Assembly (NCBI RefSeq): GCF_029633865.1
Contig: NC_079217.1
Location: forward strand, 60,788,614-60,852,613
From: Lampris incognitus
Lineage: Eukaryota; Chordata; Actinopteri; Lampriformes; Lampridae
DNA: 64,000 bases
Reading direction: 5' to 3'
Below, one piece after another: positions 21,708-32,203 of this stretch. Each line of letters opens with the position of its first letter. Position 1 is the first letter of the stretch. The notes beneath the pieces were generated by a model that saw only the letters and a list, made by a program, of their open reading frames with translations, did no database searches and was not told the DNA's origin. The translations under genes were made by a program, and so were the position numbers.

Positions 21708-22639
21708 CGTGAGCATGGAGAGCAAATATGGACATTCTCTCTCTCTCTCATTCTGCTGTAATGGCCAAACTCTGGTGCCAGCCTATATTTAACAAAACAG
21801 CAGAGACGACACTATCTCCACTGAATCTCGCCTGCTAAATGACTCCCAATTCATTATCGGAAAAACCAAACTGAATCACCAACGGGAATTCAAGGTCACT
21901 TCCTGTTTCTGAGTCTCTGGCCGAACGGCACGTACGGACACACTTGATTTGTAAAGATAAGACGCCGGTTAGAAACCAGGAAACGCTCCTGTGGCAGTGA
22001 AATAAACACAATGAATGTAAGTGAATGAGAGACTCGGTGCGGAGGTGACACGATGACACGGCGTCAATTCGAGTTCAGTAACGCACAAACGATTCGCTAC
22101 GCCGTTGTGTCATAGTTCTTTGTATTGAGTCACTCCACCACAATGGAGAAAGAGGAAGGAGCAGCAACCAGTCGGTATGGGCTCAGCGTTTATTCTTTAC
22201 TGTTCCTCTTAATGACTGATTTTTTTTTAAATTATTTTTTTCAAATTAATTTTTTTTTGAAACGAGTCTGTTTTAAAACCCCCCCCAGTCGCTGTGTTTC
22301 TCCTCTCCTACTAACTGCCCCTTTCCCCGCCCCTCTTCTCCTCTTTCCAGTCGTCTTCTCTCCCCTCCGTTTCATCTCAGCCGCCCTCCTCCTGGTTGGT
22401 CATTCAGGCGTGAATAACACCGCCGTGAAGGTCAGTGGAGAAAACACACAACGGCTCTTTATCTCCCGAGCTGAGCTCCTGCTCTCAATGACGTCACGAC
22501 CACATTACCGGCTTGACGCTTAGCTCGCTTGATTTGCGCACAATAATTAACACTGGAAGAACGAGAGGGTAAAAACAAAACGAAACACGAGGTATCTGAG
22601 ACAAAACCAAAAAAATAAATAAATCCAAGGTCAAAACAC
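21704..22639. other. Intergenic, no gene recognised
   Basis: Contains a T-rich stretch at 22220-22260 and a C/T-rich stretch at 22290-22380. The 132-codon frame at 22125-22523 crosses these tracts and shows no domain. Confidence 0.45.
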
Positions 22640-22995
22640 CTCCCATTCCATCCATCCTCCAAACCGCTTATCCTGCTCTCAGGGTCGCTGGAGCCTATCC
22701 CAGCAGTCACTGGGCGACAGGCGGGGAGACACCCTGGACCTGGACAGGCCGCCGGGCCATCACAGGGCCGAAACACACAAGCACCCCAAGGGACAATGTA
22801 ATACGGCCGAGTCACCTGACCTACATGTCTTTGGGCTGTGGGAGGAAACCCACGCAGACGCTGGGAGGACATGCAAACTCCACACAGAGGACGACCCGGG
22901 ACCACCCCCAAGGCTGGACTACCCCCGGGGCTCGAACCCAGGACCTTCTTGCTGGGAGGCGACCGCGCTAGCCACTGCGCCACCGTGCCGCCCTC
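22640..22995 (-). mobile_element. tRNA-derived SINE-like repeat
   Basis: Reverse-orientation member of the 794-1155 family. CCATCCATCC and AACCGCTTATCCTGCTCTCA lie at the left; CACTGCGCCACCGTGCCGCC at the right is the reversed head. Confidence 0.8.
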
Positions 22996-23506
22996 CTCCG
23001 ATCCTCCCGCCAAAATAAGTCATGCCGGGCTAGCTAGCGTACAAAATAACACGTGGCTTGGTCTTTTTCACGTTGTTCTCAGTTCGAAAGGGTCAACAGC
23101 GTAAGTAGAGGGACTAAGATGAGACATCTCGGTGTTTCCAATCATAGCTGGCTATGCGGGGGATGTTAAAACAGACGATGAAACGCAAAATAATCCTGAC
23201 AGGTGTACACCAAGTCTGACATTCTCACCCGGAAATGTCGCATGCTGAAAAAGAAACACGTCGTGTTTTTGTTCGTTAAGTTTTTAACCGCCAACTCTGA
23301 AAAAGTTGTTCGTTATGAATGTTTTCGGAGCAGTTTCTATTCGCTCTGTTGTCTAGTTTTCATCAGTTTGCTCTCTGAGATGTTTTACAGTTGTTGGACC
23401 ACGATTTGGGGAAAAAAATGCATATAAAAAATGCATGAGTTGACATGGAAAGGGTCACCAAAACAGAACGACGGGAGTTTGATCCCGTATGTGTTCCTGT
23501 GATGCA
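22996..23506. other. Intergenic, no gene recognised
   Basis: No coding or repeat signature seen. Confidence 0.45.
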
Positions 23507-23514
23507 GCTCTAAA

Positions 23515-23853
23515 CAGTGGCGCCCCCAGAAATGCTTCATAGGGGGGGCCAAATGGGGCCACTGAAAATCTTGGGGTGGCACACCAAAACCAAAAGCCAT
23601 GACTGAATTTCGGGAATTCTATGATGCTGTTGTAGTATACTGCATAGGCAAGTTGAAAACTGTCAATATGAGAGTTAAGAAACATTTATATTATTGATTT
23701 AAATGAACAGCACCTAATGTAAAATATCAGATAGAAGCATATTATGCATAATCCGAAGCATATTCTGCATATGCGACTCATGGCTGGGGGGGCCAGCGGG
23801 GGGGCCAGGGATAGTATCAGGGTGGCCGTGGCCACCCCTTGGGGGCGCCACTG
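23515..23853. mobile_element. hAT-type MITE (339 bp)
   Basis: Terminal inverted repeats CAGTGGCGCCCCCA and TGGGGGCGCCACTG, with an exact 8-bp duplication GCTCTAAA at 23507-23514 and 23854-23861. No transposase. Confidence 0.92.
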
Positions 23854-24389
23854 GCTCTAAACTGGCGTAGGTATGACACCTTACCAAATATTCTGTTTCA
23901 TAACCTACTGAATGTTATCATTATCAACATGACCCACCAAGCTCAATCATTAACTATTTCAGTGGTTCTCAATCAGGTCCTCGGGTACCACTGCTGGTTT
24001 TCTGTTCTACTGGCCAGTTCACCCGTTGTTCCAGTTTCCAATCTGGAGCGTTTTAAACCTGGAAAAACAGGTGAATGTAATCACGGGAAGTTGAATCAGT
24101 TCATCTGGACACAGCATTTATTGAGAGAAACGTTTCATCCCTCATCTAAGTGACCTCTTCAGTCTCAACTGACTGCAGGTATCCCCACCCTTATAAACAA
24201 TACAGTGACTGCAGGTACCCCCACTCTTATAAACAACAAAGTGGCATAATGACCGAAACCAACGATCAGTTTCATATGCAAATTACCGTGACCATTAACT
24301 AGAGTTTCAAAGGCCATGTGTACTATTCAGAGGATTTGGGAATGAATGGTTGCAATCGTAAGATTTCATTTTAGCCCACTGAAGTCGCA

Positions 24390-24600
24390 GTTGGTCCACC
24401 CCAAGGATCGAGTCCCCCGGCACAAACAGCAACACAGTGTACGCTGTTAAGTGCCAGGAGGATTGTCGTGACTTGTACATCGAAACCAAACAGATGCTGA
24501 CCAAGAGGATGGCACAACACAGGAGAGCTAACATGTCAGGCCAGGACTCCACAGTCTACACCACCTACAGGCCAGTGGCCACTCTTTCAAGGGGGGGGGG
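24390..24600 (+). pseudogene. Penelope-like GIY-YIG endonuclease remnant, second copy
   Basis: The frame around 24437 carries VKCQEDCRDLYIETKQML and KRMAQHRRANMSGQDS. Relative to the copy at 7709 it lacks the Gly-Glu step after YIG (a 3-base loss) and stops after about 70 residues. Nuclease remnant, not functional. Confidence 0.7.
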
Positions 24601-24625
24601 GGCTAAGAGTACATCTGTCACTATT

Positions 24626-25342
24626 CTGTCCTCATCTAACGGTCCAGTATCAGACTAGACAGATAGTTAACGTGGTTGATCCGAGAAAGACTAAAGGCTT
24701 GAATAAGTTTAGGTTCTTTACGTGGTTTCCTTGTTTATCCAGCTTTGTCATTGAATCCTTTCTTTTCTGTAAAACTAAAACAAAGAATACAAACAAAATA
24801 CATCCGATTACAATTTGCTTCCATATCACAGGTGCACTACACGTTAGTATACATTCACAAAGATAAACAATATATTATCCGGGGCATTTCCACAGCAACC
24901 ACACTGTCAAATAAAACGGCTGCAGAAACATTAAAACAACAAAACACAGGTGGGCAACATCAACTCACCTGGAAGCGAACCTGAGCACGTGACCAGCTAA
25001 CCAGCCAGGGCACTTCGCTAACCAAACAGTCTGGCATGAAGAAACAAGACACTAGCTCTGCCAAACACATTCAGATATCTGCAGAAACAACTCAAAAAGG
25101 ATACATTTGTCATCCAACTATCATCAATACGCGACAAATCAAGTTACGTAATACTCACAGGCATATGGTCTCAAAACTTCACCGAGAGAAAATGATGAAC
25201 TGCACACTAGCTTCAGTTGTGCAACAACTAAAATGGCGACTGGCGCAACGGACTTTTCTGTAACTTAACAATGACCACTAGAGGCGCTCAACACCATGAA
25301 CTTATACCTGGAGTTGGACAAATTATATGAATTACCAGCGCA
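24626..25342. mobile_element. Unclassified 717-bp insertion in the Penelope-like composite
   Basis: Comparison with the uninterrupted region near 8305-8335 shows extra sequence here. It is bordered by GTCACTATT (24617-24625) and GTCACCATT (25343-25351). I see no long inverted ends, poly(A) or coding sequence, so the class is unknown. Confidence 0.55.
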
Positions 25343-25650
25343 GTCACCATTTTATAATGCTGTGATTGCAACTATTCCCCAACCCTCTGTGAATAGTACA
25401 CATGGCCATTGTAACTCTAGTTAATGGTCACGGTAATTTGCATATGAAACTGATCGTTGTTTTCAGTCGTTATGCCACTGTGTTGTTTATAAGGGTGGGG
25501 ACACCTGCAGTCAGTCGAGACTGACGAGGTCACTTAGATGAGTGATGAAATGTTTCTGTCAATAAACGTTGTGTCCAGATGAACTGATTCAACTTTCTGT
25601 GATTTTCTTAACTGGATTATTGGGCACGCATGAAGACAGGTGAATGTAAT

Positions 25651-26634
25651 AAACCACGCGGCCTACCAAAATATACTTATTCTTCACCAGTTGCATGGCA
25701 TTATTTAGTTTTGATTTATAACTGATGTGTCCATATAAAACTTGTAAATCTAACTGTAAATGTAGCCATAATGGGGCATATAGTTCATTGATACATTTCA
25801 TTGATACTTAATTGATATACAGTTATTTACACTTCATATTAATAATTGATTCCATGATTGATTTGTACATTGTTTGTTCATTGATTGTTGAGTGACACAT
25901 GATTTGATCTGTTTGTGACTGTTCCCATGTGTGCGTTTGAGTCTGGTCTCGCGTTGTTTGGGAAACGTGCTTTCGCCTTTTTTTCCGGTCGCGCGCTTCC
26001 GCCTGTTTCCTGGCGGGATGTTGCATGGGACTGTCGGGTGGCCCCGCGGTCTTTTCTCGTTATTCGCGGGCATCATGGGTTAATGTTTGTCACGGAAACT
26101 ATAAGGACAATCATTGCAAGTTTCACGGACAATTCCCTCATTCTGGCATGCAGCCAACGAGGTACGTTATGTGTAGCCCACGTTATGTGCGGTCTGATTT
26201 TATGTTAATTGTGCTAATTGCATTGTTTCATGTATACAGTTTTCACGGTGCTGATGAAGATTTGGAGACTTCTTTAAACCTGTTCAAGAAAGCTACTTGT
26301 GTTCGCCGTGCCTTGGGGGGGGATTTACACTAACTTTTCATTTTTGTCTATTTACAAGAAGTTGTGGCAATACACAATGGAGGATAGATTCACCTGGGGC
26401 TGCTGCTCCTTTAAGGAAGGCATTCGGCGTTATGACGTAGCACGGTTTAGAGTTTCCCAGGAGGTGGGGCCACGTGTTCGACAGCCTAGCCATTAGCTTG
26501 TTGCCACGAGAGATTGCGCTGTATCGGTGTTGTTGTGTGGCGAGTAAACGGAATTAACTCGACTCGATCTCTCCGTCTCCTCATTCCTGCACTCCCACAA
26601 AGTGGTGTTTTACACAGCCCATTCATATGGTCTT
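25651..26634. other. Intergenic; possible solo LTR near 25919-26617
   Basis: The stretch ending GAGTAAACGGAATTAACTCG, then CTCCTCATTCCTGC and TTTTACACA resembles an LTR U5 end. Plausible splice sites (GAGGTACGT near 26158, TATACAG near 26240) lie inside. No clear target duplication was found, so the LTR call is weak. Confidence 0.3.
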
Positions 26635-26875
26635 CTAGCAGCCATACCCACATGTACCCTGGCTCTGCTGAATGACAGAAGCTAAGCAGTATGGGCTTGG
26701 CTAGTACTTGAATGGGAGACCTCCCAGGAAAACCGAGTTGCTGCTGGAAGTGATGTTAATGGGCCAGTAGGGGGCAGTCTTCCTTGTGGTCCTAATAAAC
26801 AGCAAAAATCCGAATTCCCCAGTGCAGTGACGGGGACACGGCTGCCGTCCTTCAGATGACACGTTTGTAGCACTT
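26635..26875 (+). mobile_element. 5S rRNA-derived SINE, 3' truncated
   Basis: GCAGCCATACC, AGAAGCTAAGCAGTATGGGC and TAGTACTTGAATGGGAGACC match the copy at 12262. It stops shortly after CTTCAGATGACACG and lacks the tail. Confidence 0.82.
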
Positions 26876-27328
26876 GTGCACCTACTGGTAATGAAAGGGC
26901 AGTGCCCTGAGTTCAGATATATACTCCCTTTACTTTTGTTATATTATTTATTCTGTGAGGCCTAAACCTGACCAGCCAATATATATATAACCAATGTAAT
27001 TCCGTTAACTTTTAACTTAATGCTCTTTATTCCCGCCAGTAATCTAAACACCGGTCAAGGATATCACACAACTCAGGCAGGTATAAAAATAATATCATTT
27101 ACTTTGAAAATGATAGTAATAACGACAGTACCAAAAGGGCTCTCTCTTTTGCTCCTTCTTTTACAGGAAATATGTCCCCTTAAAAAACAACAACAATAAT
27201 ACAGGTAAGTAACCCAAATACATGTTCTTCCAATGAGTAAACACCGTAATAAACCTTAGGTACATTTTAATTAGATTTGTGGGCCCACCTTAAACAGTAA
27301 TGATACACCATAAATACCATGAACCTAG
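26876..27328. other. Intergenic, no gene recognised
   Basis: AT-rich sequence without recognised features. Confidence 0.45.
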
Positions 27329-27700
27329 TGTAAACTACTAATAAGACACGTTAGCCCCTAGCTAACGGGTCTGACCCTTTAGCAGAGCGGTTAGTGATGT
27401 CGCCTTGTGGTGCAGTACACCTCGTATCGAATCCCGCACCGGGCAAGAAAATAACCGGTAACATTGGTGGCAGCGGTGGGATCCGGAAGTGTGCTGATCC
27501 TCAGAAGTCTCTTCAGAGCGCGGGAATAACAAAGCGCGAGGGCGCGCTTCCGGGGAGGGTGACGACTGTAAACTACTAATAAGACACGTTAGCCCCTAGC
27601 TAATGGATCTGACCCTTTAGCCGAGCGGTTAGTGATGTCGCCTTGTGGTGCAGTACACCCGTATCGAATCCCGCACCGGGCAAGAAAATAACCGGTTACA
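27329..27700 (+). mobile_element. TRIM-like LTR element with tRNA-like LTRs (372 bp)
   Basis: Two direct repeats, 27329-27463 and 27567-27700, each begin TGTAAACTACTAATAAGACA. The first ends CCGGTAACA and the second CCGGTTACA. One base after the first repeat lies TGGTGGCAGCGGTGGGAT (27465-27482), exactly complementary to the 3' end of vertebrate tRNA-Leu including CCA, so it is a strong primer-binding site. The 103-bp interior has no coding capacity and ends with a purine run GGGGAGGG at 27552-27559, 7 bases before the second LTR. The flanks CTAG and TTAG agree at 3 of 4 positions. Each LTR carries an A-box match (TAGCAGAGCGG or TAGCCGAGCGG) and a B-box-like GTATCGAATCC about 30 bp later. Mobility would need enzymes supplied by another element. 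Confidence 0.78.
27463..27566 (+). other. TRIM interior with tRNA-Leu primer-binding site
   Basis: The primer-binding site is at 27465-27482. The rest is GC-rich, with no open frame of note. Confidence 0.7.
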
Positions 27701-27837
27701 TTAGGTTGTGCTAAGCCGGCATTTAAATAGAATAAACCCCTTGTTGCTGGCCTGAATCGCGGCTTGTGTTCGGTGGGGCCGCAAACTAAAATGGCCCCTT
27801 CGGTCACTGCCGACCTAGAGAAATTACTGCTAAGTAC

Positions 27838-27983
27838 TGTAGCGAGTTCGGGGGGCAGTCTGGGAACCCCCACAGCCGGGACGCGAACCCGTATCTCCCG
27901 CAAGCGGCCACGTTAACCAGTCGACTAAAGGGTCCGACCCGTTAGTCAAGGACCAACGTGTCTACTTATCCATGCACGTTACA
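27838..27983 (-). mobile_element. Solo LTR, diverged subfamily of the TRIM-like element
   Basis: Read on the - strand it starts TGTAACGTGC and ends CTCGCTACA. GTAC flanks both sides (27834-27837 and 27984-27987). It shares GACTAACGGGTCGGACCCTT and TTAGTCGACTGGTTAACG with the other LTRs and carries a strong B-box-like GGTTCGCGTCC. Confidence 0.7.
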
Positions 27984-28490
27984 GTACCTTTAGTGATGGC
28001 GACCGAGACGAGATCTTACCGTCGGTTCAGTATCAGCGCAGGCCAGTCCAGGCAGGCAGCTGGTAAACACCACCGTGTCCGCCGATACAAGTCGATGTCC
28101 TCTGTCCTCCGGACGGGGGGGACGACGAAATAAATGATCTTTAACTGTGAATCGGCTCCCTGATGTGGCGAGCAGCAGCTATCGGTAACACCCACTTGTT
28201 GGGCAAACAAATGGAAAGAGCGGCAACTATGCTGTTTGGCTAGCGGCCAGAGCTAATCGTCCGACCGTTTCCAACTCGGCTTTGTCCAGTAAAAAACCTC
28301 TTCACCAGTCAATGCAGCTTCTTCTCCGAAAGTCCTCGTGTCGACGACTCCAGAAACCGCTACGATAACCGCGCTTTTAGACTTTATTTTGACTAAACCT
28401 CTCGATGTGTGAACGTTAACGTCTTGCTCCTCGTCTCTGCCTGACGACCACTCCGGGACCAACTCCCGCGCTGCAAAACCACACTCCTAC
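27984..28490. promoter_or_regulatory. GC-rich stretch, candidate promoter or first exon
   Basis: CpG-containing, non-repetitive sequence between TRIM LTRs and a CCAAT-box array. A 69-codon frame on the - strand (28253-28462) begins MVPEWSSGRDEEQDVNVHTS, but I recognise no family. Promoter function is inferred from base composition and the adjacent CCAAT boxes only. Confidence 0.3.
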
Positions 28491-28507
28491 GCCACGCCCC
28501 CTCCTCG

Positions 28508-28795
28508 TACTGCGGCATTTTTCAACCAATCACACCGCTCTGAACTCCCGGGCCACGGATACTGCGGCATTTTTCAACCAATCACACCGCCCTGAACTCC
28601 GGGGCCACGGATACTGCGGCATTTTTCAACCAATCACACCGCTCTGAACTCCCGGGCCACGGATACTGCGGCATTTTTCAACCAATCACACCGCTCTGAT
28701 CTCCCTGGCCACGGATACTGCGGCATTTTTCAACCAATCACACCGCTCTGAACTCCCTGGCCACGGATACTGCGGCATTTTTCAACCAATCACAT
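28508..28795 (+). repeat. 52-bp tandem repeat with six CCAAT boxes
   Basis: Units contain TTTTTCAACCAATCACA. CCAAT starts at 28526, 28578, 28630, 28682, 28734 and 28786, exactly 52 bp apart. AACCAATCA fits the NF-Y (CCAAT-box) consensus. Confidence 0.9.
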
Positions 28796-29063
28796 CAAGG
28801 TAGATTACATTTCAGTTAAATAGTCTTTTCTTTTAACGGTGTTTAACCAGTTTCTCTTTTGTTCACTTTTTTTCTTCTTCGTGTGACAGCCTTCAGCATA
28901 TTACACATAGACATCTATTTATTTTGTTTTACCTTTATAACACACGATCGGAAATAACCAAACGCAAAGTCACCTTTTCAAAATAAAAGTCGTCTTTTAA
29001 AAATACTAGTCTTTTCTTCAATTTTTTTTCAACTAAGCCTAAATTTCACACCGGGTTGCACGT
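28796..29063. other. AT-rich spacer, no feature recognised
   Basis: T- and A-rich sequence only. Confidence 0.4.
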
Positions 29064-29372
29064 TAAACCGAGGTCCTGACTCGCTGTGGTCGTTGAAGCT
29101 CCCACGGCACTCATCGCAAAGAGTAGGGGTTCCCCGGTGTCCTGGCAAATTCCCAACCCGGCTCTCTCCATCTGGCCACCTAATCACCCCCCATGTAACT
29201 GGCTCAATGATTCCTCCCTCTCCACCTCAAGCTGATGCGTGGTGAGCGTTCTTCTGCAAAATGGCTGCCGTGCATCAGCCAGGTGGTGCTACAAATTTGT
29301 GGTGGCTGAGGTGAGTTACCCCCTTCACTGTATAGTGCTTTGGGAGTCTACATAAAGCACTATAGAAATGTA
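29064..29372 (+). mobile_element. Tail part of the 5S-type SINE
   Basis: Shares TAAACCGAGGTCCTGACTC, CATGTAACTGGCTCAATGA and AAAATGGCTGCCGTGCATCA with 12520-12760. It lacks the 5S-like head but contains about 60 bp that the first copy has lost. Confidence 0.78.
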
Positions 29373-29720
29373 GTCCATCCATCCATCCATCCATCCATCC
29401 ATCCATCCAAGCCGCTTATCCCAATTGGAGTCGCGTGATGCTGGAGCCTATCCCAGCAGTCTTTGGGTGGCAGGGGGACACAACCGCCAGTCCAGCTCAG
29501 GGCCGACACATTCACACTTCGGGACAATTTAGGGGGTGAGTCACGTGACCTACATGTCTTTGGACTGTGGGAGGAAACCGGAGCACCCGGAGGAAACCCA
29601 TGCAAACTCCACACAGAGGACGACCCGGGATGACCCCCAAGGTTGGACTACCCCAGGGCTCGAACCCAGGACCTTCTTGCTGTGAGGCGACCGCACTAAC
29701 CACTGCGCCACCGTGCCGCC
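29373..29720 (-). mobile_element. tRNA-derived SINE-like repeat with (ATCC)n tail
   Basis: Begins with about nine CATC units, then AGCCGCTTATCCC, and ends CACTGCGCCACCGTGCCGCC. Its insertion point is within or next to the 5S-SINE tail: AATGTAGTCCAT recurs on both sides (near 29367 and 29724), suggesting a target duplication. Confidence 0.78.
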
Positions 29721-30303
29721 CTAAATGTAGTCCATATTATTACCAAAATAAATGTATATAAAACATATAGCGTACTGACCATATGTCTCATGACATGACA
29801 TGGCCCACATTTGTAGTCTACAAATTATATGAACACAATACATGTACAGAAGTCTGACTGATGCATGTGGTGATGACCTGTGATGGCAGGAACTGTGCTT
29901 CTTATAATCCTGTTTCATTTGGGTCATGATGAAGCCCACTCCAAACCAGTGGTGATGTTCCAAAGGGGGTGGGGGGGCGTGTCCCAACCTAAGAGGGATG
30001 TTTTTCTACACCTCTCACTTCGTGGGTGAGGTTTTACAGTTTGCCCCTGAATGTCATGTTACACAATAGTGTTGTCTGTTGTGCACACGTTGAGGGGCCT
30101 GTTTTCCAACACCGGCATGGAACTACGACGGAGTCCGGGACTAACCGGATGACAACACAGCTCCTAACGTGGACTCTGACTCACACTGGTCACAGCTGTA
30201 GGAGGCATGAACACGTCACACAGAGGATGAAGAAAGAGAATGTCGTTTGTCAGTTCTCTATTATTGAAATTCCGTCCAGTGTTCATTTGTGCTTGTGTTT
30301 AAC
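29721..30303. other. Intergenic, no gene recognised
   Basis: No coding or repeat signature I can support. Confidence 0.45.
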
Positions 30304-30899
30304 ACTAGAACAACCAAGGCGGTCATTTTGACGGTTTTGGATTTTCAAAGTTTGATAACTTTGAGAAGGAGAAAAAATAAAGAGATACAGACCCGCCGCT
30401 CCACGAACGCTCCTAAAATTGCACATATTTGCATTAAAAACGAGTTTTAGATCACTTGCACAAAAAAAGTTATGATAAGCTCTACCTAAAACGACTATGG
30501 GCGGTCCAAATGACCGCACGTAATTTGCGCGTGATCGTGCGCGTCATGTCAGTATTTATGACGTGTGTTGGTGGCGTCATTTCCTTCGTGAAGTTCTCTG
30601 CTCTGCCCTAGAAACACACTAGCGCCCTCCAGTGGAGAGAAATAGTCTAAACTTGATGTGTGATTATGTCCAACATGTCTGGTTACAGACGCGCCATTTA
30701 CAGGCGTTGGACGGCGGCCATTTTAAATTGTTTGAGAAATAGCATTAAAGTTGTTGAAATCTTAAGTTTGGCGTCAGTCGTTTCTTAACAGACACACTTA
30801 CATATGCAATGCATTAATATGTCAATTGGCTGTTTATCTTGACAGACAATAGAGTTTAAAAACCGGCCGTCATTTTGACCGCCCATGGTCGTTCTAGGT
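30304..30899. mobile_element. Non-autonomous DNA transposon with ~30-bp inverted ends, superfamily uncertain
   Basis: The left end starts ACTAGAACAACCAAGGCGG. The right end, read in reverse, starts ACCTAGAACGACCATGGGCG; both continue with GGTCA-WWWW-TGACGG. TTAA lies just left (about 30299), as in piggyBac-type insertions, but is not found on the right. A third copy of the terminal motif lies at 30483-30517. No transposase frame. Confidence 0.65.
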
Positions 30900-31710
30900 A
30901 GGAGTGAAATCAAGAAACAAGACGCTTTGGAAAGTTCCACACAGGGAAGCGTCTCATGTATTCCTTATGAGAGCATTTGGTGGGGGAAAAGATTCCCAAA
31001 TACGGAAGCAGGCTCTGCCGGTCCAAAAAGAATAGAAACGTGTTATGATTCGGGGCGATAATACGCTGGAAGAGGTCAGTCTATGCTGAGAAAATAGCAG
31101 AGAGCAGTATATAATTCATGCGAGACCTAGTTGCGCCCCCTCCCTTGAAGGTCAAGACGTTTGCATGAATGCAGAGTTGGACAGATTTACTCTCCCAAAA
31201 ATATACTGATGTTTACATTTCAGGACTTTAGATAACGCTCCTATCAAGAAGCCCTGCAGCGTGCACGTGGCACGTAGAATTAGTTTAGATTAGTAAACCG
31301 CTAACGCAGACCCACAGGGCCCAGACTAAATACTCCTCCGTCCTTACAACGGTCATGATTTATGGCGGAGAGCAGGGTATGGAAGCGAGAGCTGGAGGCC
31401 TCTGAAGTAGCTGATTGATTCAGCAATAAAACCCAAGGCCGCAGTACAGTATCCTGCAGACATGCGTGTCCATGGAAATTAATGTCATGATTTACCTTGT
31501 TTTCATCTTCCATATCGACTGACCTGTCACCAGGCTGCCGCTCAGGCTCAAAGATGTACTGTGGTGTGTGTCTGTGTGTGTGTCTGTGTGTGTCTGACTG
31601 CTTGCTTGTCTTTCTTTGTTTGCATGTCTGCCCATACTGTGAGGAGGAAACAAAGCTAATTTGTACCCCTATTTTGAATTTATGCAAATGCTTTGTGTAT
31701 TTTAACCATT
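30900..31710. other. Intergenic, no gene recognised
   Basis: Contains a short TG-rich patch at 31562-31600. Nothing else seen. Confidence 0.45.
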
Positions 31711-31720
31711 TATTTATTTA

Positions 31721-32162
31721 TTTTCCTCCTTTTTCTCCCCACTTGTACCCGGCCAATTACTCCTCTCTTCCGAGCCGCCTTGGTCTCGCTGCTCCACCCC
31801 CCCCCCCATCCCCCTCTGTCGATCCGGGGAGGGCTGCAGACTACCACGTGCCTCCTCCCATACATGTGGAGCTGCCAGCCGCTTCTTTTCACCTGACAGC
31901 GAGGAGTTTCACCAGGGGGACAGAACGCGTGGGAGGATCACGCTATTCCCCCCAGTTCACCCCCCCCCCCCCGAACAGGTGCCCCAACCAACCAGAGGAG
32001 GCGCTAGCGCAGCGGCCAGGACACATACCCACATCCGGCTTCCTACCTGCAGACACGGCCAATTGTGTCTGTAGGGACGCCCGACCAAGCTGGAGGTAAT
32101 ACGAGGATTCGAACTGGAGATCCCCGTGTTGGTAGGCAATGGAATAGACCGCTACGCCCTTC
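31721..32162 (-). mobile_element. tRNA-derived SINE, same family as 10003-10356
   Basis: Reverse copy: GTACCCGGCCAATTACTCC near 31746, CGGCCAATTGTGTCTGTAGG near 32057 and reversed B box GGATTCGAACTGG near 32104. TATTTATTTA occurs on both sides (31711-31720 and 32163-32172), a possible but low-complexity target duplication. Confidence 0.82.
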
Positions 32163-32203
32163 TATTTATTTAATCTTCTTACTAACCTTTTTTTTATCAC
32201 CTG

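Larger units (their letters stand above)
24082..25635 (+). mobile_element. Second Penelope-like composite with 15-bp target duplication
   Basis: The left arm (24082-24360) is the reverse complement of the element's 3' end; the right arm (25350-25635) is in + orientation. A GIY-YIG remnant lies between them. ACAGGTGAATGTAAT occurs exactly at 24067-24081 and 25636-25650. Layout matches the copy at 6814-8650. A 717-bp foreign insertion sits inside. Confidence 0.82.
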
